Position numbers and translations under genes: made by a program
In this document: positions 7,515-14,039 of the stretch, in pieces
Layout of the letters: each line of letters begins with the position of its first letter
Position numbering within the stretch: position 1 is the stretch's first letter
Assembly (NCBI GenBank): GCA_019237515.1
Contig: JAFAGX010000311.1
Coordinates: forward strand, 1-16,422
Direction: 5' to 3'
DNA length: 16,422 bases
Source: Acidobacteriaceae bacterium
GTDB lineage: Bacteria; Acidobacteriota; Terriglobia; Terriglobales; SbA1
Notes under the pieces: model-generated
Database searches by the model: none
What the model saw: only the letters and a program-made list of their open reading frames with translations
Told to the model about the DNA's origin: nothing

Positions 7515-7793
7515 TTAGAAATCAATGATTCGTTTACTGTGCAGTTGCTGGAGAAACGTTCCGACTTCCTGCGCAATGCGAGCAGGATCGGCAGCATCGT
7601 ACGTTTTCTGCAAGTCTTCGACGATTTGCTGAACTGTGCGCTTGCCATCACAACGCTCGAGAATCGCACGTCCGGTGCCCTCCAGACGGATCGCACCTTC
7701 GGGAAAAAGCAGCATGCGATCTGCTCCGTTCGCCTCGGCCCACCGGCATCCAATTGCCAACCGAGGCTGGCTTGAATTTTCAAGCTGTGGCAC
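7515..7793 (-). CDS. pqqD: PqqD, peptide chaperone for PqqE (GTG start)
   Basis: PqqD is a small RRE-fold protein that binds the PqqA precursor and presents it to PqqE. The 92-aa product has the family signature: QPRLAIGCRW near the N-terminus, LLFPEGAIRL, then ILERCDGKRTVQQIVEDL and a final hydrophobic helix with FLQQLHSKRIIDF. The start was placed at a GTG at 7793, one base after the pqqC TGA (7797-7795). This gives the normal family length of about 90 aa. The upstream in-frame ATG at 7892 would add 33 residues of unrelated sequence read from inside pqqC. The near-zero spacing implies translational coupling to pqqC, and pqqE follows after 25 nt, so C, D and E should be made from one message. 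Confidence 0.9.
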   Translation of the reverse strand: MPQLENSSQPRLAIGCRWAEANGADRMLLFPEGAIRLEGTGRAILERCDGKRTVQQIVEDLQKTYDAADPARIAQEVGTFLQQLHSKRIIDF

Positions 7794-7794
7794 G

Positions 7795-8556
7795 TCAGTT
7801 TTCCTCAGCGGGAACAAATGCTCCGGGTGGCGGCCAGGCCGGTTGGACGTAGGCGAAATAGAGAGCATCGAGTTGCGCCCAAAGGATGTCACATTTCCGC
7901 TGCAAAGCAGCGATCACGTTTTCCTGGTCCTGCCGTGTGTGCGCATGTTCCGCAACCCAATTAAACGCGAAAGTCGCATCTTCCGGAGCCTGGGTCAAGC
8001 GCGCGGTGAAATAATCCAAAGCACCCGAGAGCCAGGGATAGTGTTTCCTCAGTGCATCCATTCGCAGCGCGATCAGATCACGGGAGAACAGCTCGGTTAA
8101 GGAGGACGCGACCGCTTCCAGGAAACTGCGGTTCCTCACCAAGTCCAAATATGCGTCGACCGCATAATGGGTTGCTGGAAGCACGCCTTCGCCATTCTGG
8201 ATTGCCTCCCGGGACAAGCCAGTGGCCTGCCCGAGCTTAAGCCAGCGCTCAATGCCGCCGTTGGTATTTGTGTCGCCATCATGGTCCACAATCCGTTTGC
8301 GCCAGGCCAGCCGGAAGTCGCGGTCTTCGCTGCGCGAAAGAATGATGGAATCCTTGATGGGGATGCGGCTCTGGTAGTAGTAACGGTTAAGCGCCCATGC
8401 CTGTAGTTGTCCGCGGGTAAGCTTGCCCTCATGCATCATGAGGTGAAATGGGTGGCGATGGTGATAGCGCTCTCGCCCAACCTCCTGCAGGCGCGCACGC
8501 AACTCCTCTCTGGTCAGCAACTGCTCGTGGCTCTCTGCTACTCCCTGAATGGACAT
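7795..8556 (-). CDS. pqqC: PqqC, PQQ synthase (final oxidase)
   Basis: PqqC is a cofactor-free oxidase with a haem-oxygenase-like helical fold that closes the ring and oxidises the last intermediate (AHQQ) to PQQ. The 253-aa protein has the typical length and conserved stretches: YHHRHPFH at 31-38, [34 protein letters not shown] and SLTELFS, which contain the active-site His, Tyr and Arg residues of the family. The ATG at 8556 is supported by AAGGA and GAGGG purine tracts just upstream. It is the first gene of the tight pqqC-pqqD-pqqE-ydeI run. The 188-nt gap ahead of it contains a hairpin (8600-8615) but no PqqA-like peptide in any minus frame. Confidence 0.94.
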   Translation of the reverse strand: MSIQGVAESHEQLLTREELRARLQEVGRERYHHRHPFHLMMHEGKLTRGQLQAWALNRYYYQSRIPIKDSIILSRSEDRDFRLAWRKRIVDHDGDTNTNGGIERWLKLGQATGLSREAIQNGEGVLPATHYAVDAYLDLVRNRSFLEAVASSLTELFSRDLIALRMDALRKHYPWLSGALDYFTARLTQAPEDATFAFNWVAEHAHTRQDQENVIAALQRKCDILWAQLDALYFAYVQPAWPPPGAFVPAEEN

Positions 8557-8599
8557 ACCCTCAGATCCTTAGTTCATCCGATTCTTTAAAGGTGCGTCC

Positions 8600-8615
8600 T
8601 ACGGCACACGCCGTA
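8600..8615 (-). promoter_or_regulatory. Small hairpin in the pqqC upstream region
   Basis: TACGGC (8600-8605) and GCCGTA (8610-8615) form a perfect 6-bp stem with a 4-nt loop, 44 nt ahead of the pqqC ATG on the minus strand. It is not followed by a T-run. It could be a processing or stability element in a message from the upstream gene, or an operator. The function is unproven. Confidence 0.3.
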
Positions 8616-8744
8616 CGGATGGCGCGCTTACCTGCAATATCTAGTAAACATGGGAGAATGTTTCGGGTCAAGAATGGTGAAAGCGCCGAGGAAGCAGGGG
8701 ATATGAATGAATCGGGCCGTTGGTCTTACTGGGGGCCGATCTCG

Positions 8745-9179
8745 TCAGTCATGTGGGCAGCTATCATCTACGTGACAATTTGGCTGGTCCGCCAGGGTCT
8801 GATCTTTCCTTTCGTCCGAAGATTGCTCACGAATCTCTTGAATACGGGAAGTGATGATCGGAGTGCGGTAATCCGGATGGCAGAATTCGAGGTGCATGCC
8901 GCGACCGATGTAGCGCTGCTTCAACATCGCGCCACCCCAGGTCGAGCCAGAGATGGCCACCTGCACCGGTTCGGGACAAAACTCCGGGTGCCCGGACAGC
9001 ATAGCCTCGCTCCCGCCCAGTAACACTGCAGTGTAACGATGATTTTGCGTTTCAATGTGCAGCACAGTCGAAGGTGGCAGGGCGCTAAGGAGAACCCCAC
9101 CTTCAATCTCGGACTGAACGATATTGCGGTTTATCTCATCGCTCAGGTTTGGGTGCGGCATGAACATCAGATTGGGCAT
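8745..9179 (-). CDS. Conserved-looking protein of unknown function between receptor and pqqC
   Basis: I cannot assign a named family. The 144-aa soluble protein has no signal peptide and no membrane segment. It shows an ordered N-terminal part (MPNLMFMPHPNLSDEIN) and a glycine-rich core (ISGSTWGGAMLKQRYIGRG followed by MHLEF) that looks like a compact beta fold. I recall similar short Acidobacteria proteins with this SGSTWGG...IGRGM signature, unverified. The ATG at 9179 was preferred to a GTG at 9191. The last ~30 residues (after about EIREQ) are hydrophilic and look like a read-through tail; an opposite-strand open frame overlaps there. It is co-directional with the TonB receptor (83-nt gap) and pqqC (188-nt gap). 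A small accessory role in this locus is possible but is inference from position only. Confidence 0.68.
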   Translation of the reverse strand: MPNLMFMPHPNLSDEINRNIVQSEIEGGVLLSALPPSTVLHIETQNHRYTAVLLGGSEAMLSGHPEFCPEPVQVAISGSTWGGAMLKQRYIGRGMHLEFCHPDYRTPIITSRIQEIREQSSDERKDQTLADQPNCHVDDSCPHD

Positions 9180-9262
9180 GGAGTTTACCACAGCTTAGAT
9201 TCCGTGGCGATGCCGAAGGTTACTGCAAATAAACACGATCGGACATGTCCCTGCAGCAGAAG

Positions 9263-11575
9263 CTAGAAAACCGTGGTTAATCGTAGCTCGTAGCTGCGGG
9301 GCGGGCCAATAGCGTTGAAGGAAAAGAGTCCATTGAAGTCTATGACGTTGAGACGGTTAGTCAGATTTTCGACATCCGCCTGCAGGCGCAGCGCGACCTT
9401 ATCTTTCTGATAGAGGTTTGTCCCCACTGAGGCGTCGAAAGATAAAACCGGCTGGATTCGATCTCTGGCAAAATTGAGTTCGTTGACGACGGCCGGCCCG
9501 TACTGAGCCAAGGCCTGCTGATAAGTTCCGGTGAACGCAAAGGGAAGACCGCTGCCGTATTGCACCCCGCCGGCGATCCAAACGCGTGAATTCAACTGGC
9601 TGCGTACTCGGGCACGTATGGTGTTCCGCTGGTCTTGCGAATCCGGAAAATGGCCGGTCAGTTGATTACTAGCGCTCACGGCATCATCTCCCAGGAACAA
9701 CCCTCCAGTTACTGGAAACCACGCACTCCCGACTTGATATGAGTAGCTGACAAAACCCGAGAAGCGCGACCAAAGGGGAACTTCGAGCTTTGCCTCCGCC
9801 CCATAAATAATGGCGTGATTGAACGCAATGGGGAACGCCACAACCGTATTCAGAATCGTGTCGTCGTCGGCAAAGTTGTTCACATCGCGCCGGAAATAGT
9901 TCGCATCCAGCCGCAGTTTACCCAGGAACCCTTTCGTCAGACCTACTTCGTAGTAATTTCCGTGCGAGGGTTTCACCGGGAGTCGAAGAACGCTTGGATT
10001 TAGCGAAAGTACATGGGGTGAACTGGACAACAAAATGTTCTCGAATGCCGGTGTTTGAAACACCCGGTCGTAAGAGGCATGGAGAACCATATCGGCCGAT
10101 CGAAAATATCGCGACACAGAAAGTCGAGGGCTCACGGCATTCTGGTTGAGTAGCAATTGATAATGGTCCCATCGCAGTCCTGCGCTGACGGTCCACTTGC
10201 CTAACCGCATCAAATCTTGCAAAAAAGCAGATTGCTCCAGATCGAGGTGATGACCGGTAAATGCGAAAGCAGGCGGGGTTCCCGGCTGGAACCGGGGAGG
10301 ATTCGTAATGAAATCAGTGAAGCTTTCGTTTAGGGAGAGATTGTCTGATTCCAGGCCGGCTTTCCATTCCTGACGTCCGCGATCTATCGAAATGGTTCCC
10401 TTGAAGTATCCTTCTGTAAAGTTGTTGTGCTGAAAGGCGATGATTGGTGTCGAATCCACATTCGAGAACAGGTCGTTATAAGCGTCGCGAACCATGCCCC
10501 TCAGGTCAGCAATAATGTGCGGAGAGAACATATGCTGATAACTAACGATCCCCATCGTCTCGAAGTTGTCGGCGGTTTGCCGCTGCCCCGCCTGCTGTTG
10601 AACGAGTTCATTTGGGATGTCGAACCGTGATAAGGCGTGCCGCACAATAAAATTCAAGCGATCATGTGCCGTTAGCTCCCGTTCATAACCAGCCGAGAAA
10701 TCCCCGGTCGTGCCTTGGTTTGTGAAATTTTCGGGAACAACTGGATTCAGATAATGACCGGTCATATCGCCGTTCGCACTCGCCAGAAAGCTGTTCTTGC
10801 CGGTTGCGTACTGGATGCGAGTGAATGCGCCTGCCGTGTCGAAGCTTCCGCCGGAAAGGGCAAAATCTCCGTGCAAACCTTGTTGCGGATCGCGTTGCGT
10901 AGTGAGTTCGACGATACCGCCCATTTTTCGCCCATATTCCGCCGGGATACCAGCCGTGTAAACGTCAACGGATTCGACATCGTCAGCTTCAATCTCCGGG
11001 CCAAATCCGGGCGAGCGATTATCGGTCAGCGGTATGCCATCGATCAGAAATTGGGTTTGGTATTCAGAGCCGCGCGGATGCAGAACAGCATTGCCTTCAT
11101 AAAGCCAGCCGGGCTGTGAGTTGACCAAGTCCTGAAGGGAGCGACCGGGTAGCGAGGTAGCGCGGTTTTCAATGCTGTCTGGGCCGATTTGGTTCAGTGA
11201 TCCGGCGCGGTAGGGATCAATTAGCGTTGCGCCGGCTGTGACTGTGACGGAAGTGGCTACCGAAGGTAAGTTAAGCTTCACGGTGTAGATCAATGGAATG
11301 GCCGAGCGGATTTCGATGGTCTGCGAGATTGGGGCGAAATCCGGCTCGTGAATTTCGAGCTGATAGACGCCGTATGGCAAATGCCGGGCGATCAAGTCGC
11401 CAGCTTCGTCAGTGCTGAATATGTTGTGGTAGTGGTTGGCGTCGCTCAGGAGTTCCACCCGGCTGCGAATGGCCACTCCGGAGGGACCTACAACTTTCAG
11501 GCGTAACTCCCCCACGTTGCTCTGGGCAAGGCTATAGACGCAAAACATGATCGAAATCAGGAGGTGCTTCGGCAT
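9263..11575 (-). CDS. TonB-dependent outer-membrane receptor with N-terminal regulatory-like domain
   Basis: The 770-aa product starts with a Sec signal peptide (MPKHLLISIMFCVYSLAQS). A beta-sandwich carboxypeptidase-regulatory-like (CarboxypepD_reg) domain follows at about 22-105, then the plug at about 130-230 (including PGRSLQDLVNSQPG, QFLIDGIPLTDN and VDVYTAGIPAEYGRKMGG), then a long beta-barrel ending in aromatic-rich YELRLTTVF with the expected terminal Phe. It is shorter than the Oar-type receptors of about 1000 residues common in Acidobacteriota and closer to classical ligand-gated transporters. The start was placed at 11575 because the signal peptide begins there; the open frame upstream lacks one. 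Its ligand is unknown. The pqq genes downstream make a PQQ- or metal-related (e.g. lanthanide) role thinkable, but nothing in the sequence proves it. Confidence 0.9.
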   Translation of the reverse strand: MPKHLLISIMFCVYSLAQSNVGELRLKVVGPSGVAIRSRVELLSDANHYHNIFSTDEAGDLIARHLPYGVYQLEIHEPDFAPISQTIEIRSAIPLIYTVKLNLPSVATSVTVTAGATLIDPYRAGSLNQIGPDSIENRATSLPGRSLQDLVNSQPGWLYEGNAVLHPRGSEYQTQFLIDGIPLTDNRSPGFGPEIEADDVESVDVYTAGIPAEYGRKMGGIVELTTQRDPQQGLHGDFALSGGSFDTAGAFTRIQYATGKNSFLASANGDMTGHYLNPVVPENFTNQGTTGDFSAGYERELTAHDRLNFIVRHALSRFDIPNELVQQQAGQRQTADNFETMGIVSYQHMFSPHIIADLRGMVRDAYNDLFSNVDSTPIIAFQHNNFTEGYFKGTISIDRGRQEWKAGLESDNLSLNESFTDFITNPPRFQPGTPPAFAFTGHHLDLEQSAFLQDLMRLGKWTVSAGLRWDHYQLLLNQNAVSPRLSVSRYFRSADMVLHASYDRVFQTPAFENILLSSSPHVLSLNPSVLRLPVKPSHGNYYEVGLTKGFLGKLRLDANYFRRDVNNFADDDTILNTVVAFPIAFNHAIIYGAEAKLEVPLWSRFSGFVSYSYQVGSAWFPVTGGLFLGDDAVSASNQLTGHFPDSQDQRNTIRARVRSQLNSRVWIAGGVQYGSGLPFAFTGTYQQALAQYGPAVVNELNFARDRIQPVLSFDASVGTNLYQKDKVALRLQADVENLTNRLNVIDFNGLFSFNAIGPPRSYELRLTTVF

Positions 11576-11591
11576 GGCCGGGGATCGATTT

Positions 11592-11620
11592 ATCTGAAGG
11601 ATAGAGCGGCACGCCGTCAA
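11592..11620 (-). promoter_or_regulatory. Candidate promoter of the TonB receptor
   Basis: On the minus strand TTGACG (11620-11615), a 17-nt spacer and TCAGAT (11597-11592). The -35 is good and the -10 matches at three of six positions. A start about 7 nt later leaves a leader of about 10 nt before the ATG at 11575, similar to the short leaders predicted for other genes here. Confidence 0.45.
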
Positions 11621-11702
11621 CCCGCAACGCCGATCCCTGGTGCACAGCAACTTGGGTAACAAGAATCCGCACGTTTCGCGAAATTGCAGGCCAAACAGCA
11701 AA

Positions 11703-11743
11703 GCGCTACCGACCCAGCTCCCCCTCGTGAGCTACGGTAGCGC
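11703..11743 (-). terminator. Two-tier hairpin after the decarboxylase gene
   Basis: GCGCTACCG (11703-11711) pairs perfectly with CGGTAGCGC (11735-11743). Inside, AGCTC (11716-11720) pairs with GAGCT (11729-11733) around an 8-nt loop. On the minus strand it is followed by the moderately T-rich TTTGCTGTTT. It lies 60 nt beyond the decarboxylase stop and ahead of the receptor promoter, so a terminator separating the two genes is the simplest reading. A structured leader for the receptor is the alternative. Confidence 0.55.
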
Positions 11744-11803
11744 CGCGTTTCCTGACCCAAAGTTGTTCAGAATCTATGCCATAGACTGTGGATCTTCTAG
11801 TGT

Positions 11804-13258
11804 CTACCGAGGTGCGGCGGTGGGCTCTCGCCGATGACCTGCAAATTCGGCGGCCAGTTCTAAAGCTTGCTCAAGTTCCCGTAAGTGTGGCTCTTCAGTC
11901 AGGTAGCTGATCACCATCATGCGAATCACGCTCTTGCCATCGACTCGTGTCTCGGAGATCCAACGCGTGCCGTCGCGGGTGACCTCATCGACGATCTGGG
12001 CGTGCTTTGCAGCTAGCTGCTCACCGCTCATTCCGTTTGGTTTTAGTCGGAAGGCGACGATTGGGAGCACTTGTGGCAAAGCCAGTTCGAAATATGCTGA
12101 TGATCGAAGCCAGTCGACGAAACCCTCCGCCAACTTCATCTGCCGATCGATGTGTCCCTCATAAGCTCTTCTGCCATGGACTCTAAGGGTGAGCCAGAGT
12201 TTTAGTGAATTCATACGACGCGTCCACTGCGTGCTGATCCGCGAGTTGTCGCTGCCCTTAGCTTCTGCCGCTTTCGGCATATACGGGGCGGAAACGGCAA
12301 ACGCCCGTTCCAGGATTTCGGGATGGCGAGTAAGAATCACTCCGGCGGCCAATGGCACGGCTAACCACTTGTGCGGGTCAATGGTGATCGAGTCCGCCAG
12401 TTCGATTCCGTACACCAGGTGGCGATGCTTGTCGGAGAAGATAGCGGCTCCGCCGTAGGCGCCGTCAACATGCATCCACAGATTTTCCCGTCGGCAGATT
12501 TCCGCGATAGCAGCGAGATCATCAACGGCTCCGGAATTTGTTGTGCCGGCGGTTGCGACCACAAGGAAGGGAAGCTTGCCCTGACGGCGGTCATCGACGA
12601 TAGCGGCATGCAGCTTGATCGGATCGAGTTGAGTACGATCAGTTACCGGAATCCGCCGCAAAGCTTTCCTGCCGATTCCCAGCAAGCCCGCCGATTTATC
12701 GATGGAATGGTGGGCTTCATCTGAGGCATAAAAGACCGGCAATCCCGGAAGTGAGGCCGCCCCGTCGTCGATAAAATTGGGAAACTTCGATGCCAAAGCC
12801 AGGGCAAGGCCGGTAAAGTTTGCCTCATTGCCTCCGCTGGTGAAGGTCCCGTTGAAATCGCCGGGCCATTTCACGCGCTCCCCGATCCAACGAATGGTCT
12901 CGTGCTCAATTTTGGAAGCCAGTTGTGAACGCTTGACCGTAGCCAGCTGCGGATTGAGCGCGGCCACCAGGCTTTCTGCCAGGACACCGATATAAGTCGG
13001 AGTGGGATTCATCAAACCGAAGTAATTGGCGCTGGGCACGTGGAAGCCTTTGTCGACCATTTCGAGAAAAACATGATCGATGGTTTCGAACGGGTCAGCG
13101 CCATTTTCCGGCAAAGGGTTGTTCAATGCGCTGAAAGTTCGCCGCTCTGCGGGCAATTGGACCGGGCGCTCGGGAAGAGATGTAAAGAACGCGTCGATCT
13201 GATCAATTAAGTGGTAGCCAAGACGACGGCGGGTGGTGGAATCCAGATCAAAGTTCAT
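11804..13258 (-). CDS. PLP-dependent amino-acid decarboxylase (group II / aromatic type)
   Basis: A member of the glutamate/aromatic-L-amino-acid/tyrosine decarboxylase family of fold-type I PLP enzymes. In the 484-aa product, SGGNEAN (141-147) contacts the PLP phosphate, H183 in DEAHHS stacks on the ring, D265 in HVDGAYGG pairs with the pyridine nitrogen, and K297 in DPHKW is the Schiff-base lysine. The C-terminal small domain is present (ISTQWTRRMNSLKLWLTLRVHG), so the enzyme looks complete. The ATG at 13258 was chosen because MNFDLDSTTRRRLGYHLIDQI is the usual N-terminal helix of the family; a GTG at 13327 would add 23 low-complexity residues. No SD is seen. The product is probably cytoplasmic. 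Substrate (aromatic amino acid, glutamate, aspartate or other) is not readable. It is divergent from the cysteine-rich gene. Confidence 0.9.
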   Translation of the reverse strand: MNFDLDSTTRRRLGYHLIDQIDAFFTSLPERPVQLPAERRTFSALNNPLPENGADPFETIDHVFLEMVDKGFHVPSANYFGLMNPTPTYIGVLAESLVAALNPQLATVKRSQLASKIEHETIRWIGERVKWPGDFNGTFTSGGNEANFTGLALALASKFPNFIDDGAASLPGLPVFYASDEAHHSIDKSAGLLGIGRKALRRIPVTDRTQLDPIKLHAAIVDDRRQGKLPFLVVATAGTTNSGAVDDLAAIAEICRRENLWMHVDGAYGGAAIFSDKHRHLVYGIELADSITIDPHKWLAVPLAAGVILTRHPEILERAFAVSAPYMPKAAEAKGSDNSRISTQWTRRMNSLKLWLTLRVHGRRAYEGHIDRQMKLAEGFVDWLRSSAYFELALPQVLPIVAFRLKPNGMSGEQLAAKHAQIVDEVTRDGTRWISETRVDGKSVIRMMVISYLTEEPHLRELEQALELAAEFAGHRREPTAAPR

Positions 13259-13348
13259 GCCCGTTGGACGCGACAGGCCGGTGTTTGGCTTCAGAGAAGG
13301 GGCGCGCGGCCCTTGCCCGCGTGTCACATCCGGTTGTAACTGCGATCA

Positions 13349-13358
13349 CATCGCGATG
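13349..13358. promoter_or_regulatory. Palindrome in the decarboxylase / Cys-rich divergent gap
   Basis: CATCGCGATG is a perfect 10-bp palindrome near the middle of the 146-bp gap between two divergent genes. Its flanks continue as an imperfect inverted repeat (GATCA... / ...TCAATC). It is a possible operator shared by both genes, but may be chance. Confidence 0.25.
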
Positions 13359-13404
13359 GTCAATCTGGGACTATCGTAGGATAGCTGGCTCCTGAGGAGG
13401 CCTT

Positions 13405-13971
13405 ATGGCGCCCGCATTGGATATTCTGGCTGTACTACTTGCAGCGCTCGCACTCTTGGGAATTGCATATGCGGTCCATCGATTGCTGCTGGGCGGGGCC
13501 GAATTGCGCAAGCTTTCAGGCAAGATGATCGTAACTTGCCCAGAAACTCAGAAAACGGTTGCGGTGAAAGTGGCGACGACGAAAGCGGCAATGGCAGCAA
13601 TCGCGGGCAAAGAGCATGTGGAATTGTGCCAGTGTACGCGCTGGCCGGAGCGCGCCGATTGCGATCAGGCCTGTCTGACGGATCTGCTTGCCGACCCAGA
13701 AAAACATTCTGTGTGGTCGATCGCCTCGAAATGGTACCAAGGCAAAGCCTGCTTTTACTGCGGGCGCCCCATTTCGGAGCTTAGCTACCTCGATCACAGC
13801 CCGGGCATTATCGGTTTTGACGGCAAAATTATTGAGTGGGACCGGCTTCGTCCCGAAGATTTGCCAAAAGAGTTGGCTTCAGCCCACGCCGTCTGCTGGA
13901 ATTGCACTGTGACCGAAGCCTTTCGCAAGGAGCATCCCGAGTTGGTGACCGACCGCCCCTGGAAGCATTAA
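13405..13971 (+). CDS. Membrane-anchored cysteine-rich protein of unknown function
   Basis: The family is not recognised. An N-terminal hydrophobic segment (about 6-29, ALDILAVLLAALALLGIAYA) anchors a soluble domain of about 155 residues with nine cysteines: C45, C75-x-C77, C86-xxx-C90, C116-xx-C119 and H161-xx-C164-xx-C167. The spaced pairs suggest one or two structural metal sites (zinc or iron-sulphur). The lack of basic residues next to the anchor leaves the topology uncertain. If the domain is cytoplasmic, zinc-ribbon-like folding is likely; if it is outside, disulphides or haem-free metal sites are possible. The start is firm: GAGGAGG (13394-13400) lies 4 nt before the ATG at 13405. It is convergent with lysS, with a REP-like palindrome in between, and divergent from the decarboxylase. 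Confidence 0.82.
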   Translation: MAPALDILAVLLAALALLGIAYAVHRLLLGGAELRKLSGKMIVTCPETQKTVAVKVATTKAAMAAIAGKEHVELCQCTRWPERADCDQACLTDLLADPEKHSVWSIASKWYQGKACFYCGRPISELSYLDHSPGIIGFDGKIIEWDRLRPEDLPKELASAHAVCWNCTVTEAFRKEHPELVTDRPWKH

Positions 13972-13997
13972 CTATCCCCTCCAAAGCGCGGGAATGC

Positions 13998-14037
13998 AAA
14001 GATCTTTCATGGCCTGAAGGCCATTCAGGATGACCAA
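13998..14037 (+). repeat. REP-like palindromic element, copy 3, at a convergent junction
   Basis: The element has the form AAAGATCTTTC...TTCAGGATGACCAA. It contains the perfect stem ATGGCCT (14009-14015) / AGGCCAT (14018-14024) with a 2-nt loop. Ends resemble those of the copies at 407-435 and 522-560. It lies between the stops of the Cys-rich gene (13971) and lysS (14040), where it could also act as a bidirectional terminator. Confidence 0.6.
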
Positions 14038-14039
14038 CT

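Noticed and set aside
7794..7892. Upstream ATG start for pqqD at 7892
   Set aside because: It would add 33 residues encoded inside pqqC that do not resemble PqqD. The GTG at 7793 gives the normal length.
8660..9023. Plus-strand open frame with a hydrophobic segment (about 8703-8830)
   Set aside because: Most of it is antisense to the 144-aa minus gene, whose core looks ordered. The plus product turns into low-complexity sequence after the hydrophobic part. It could only be real if the minus gene ends earlier than 8745.
13259..13327. GTG start of the decarboxylase at 13327
   Set aside because: The 23 extra residues are low-complexity and precede the normal family N-terminus.
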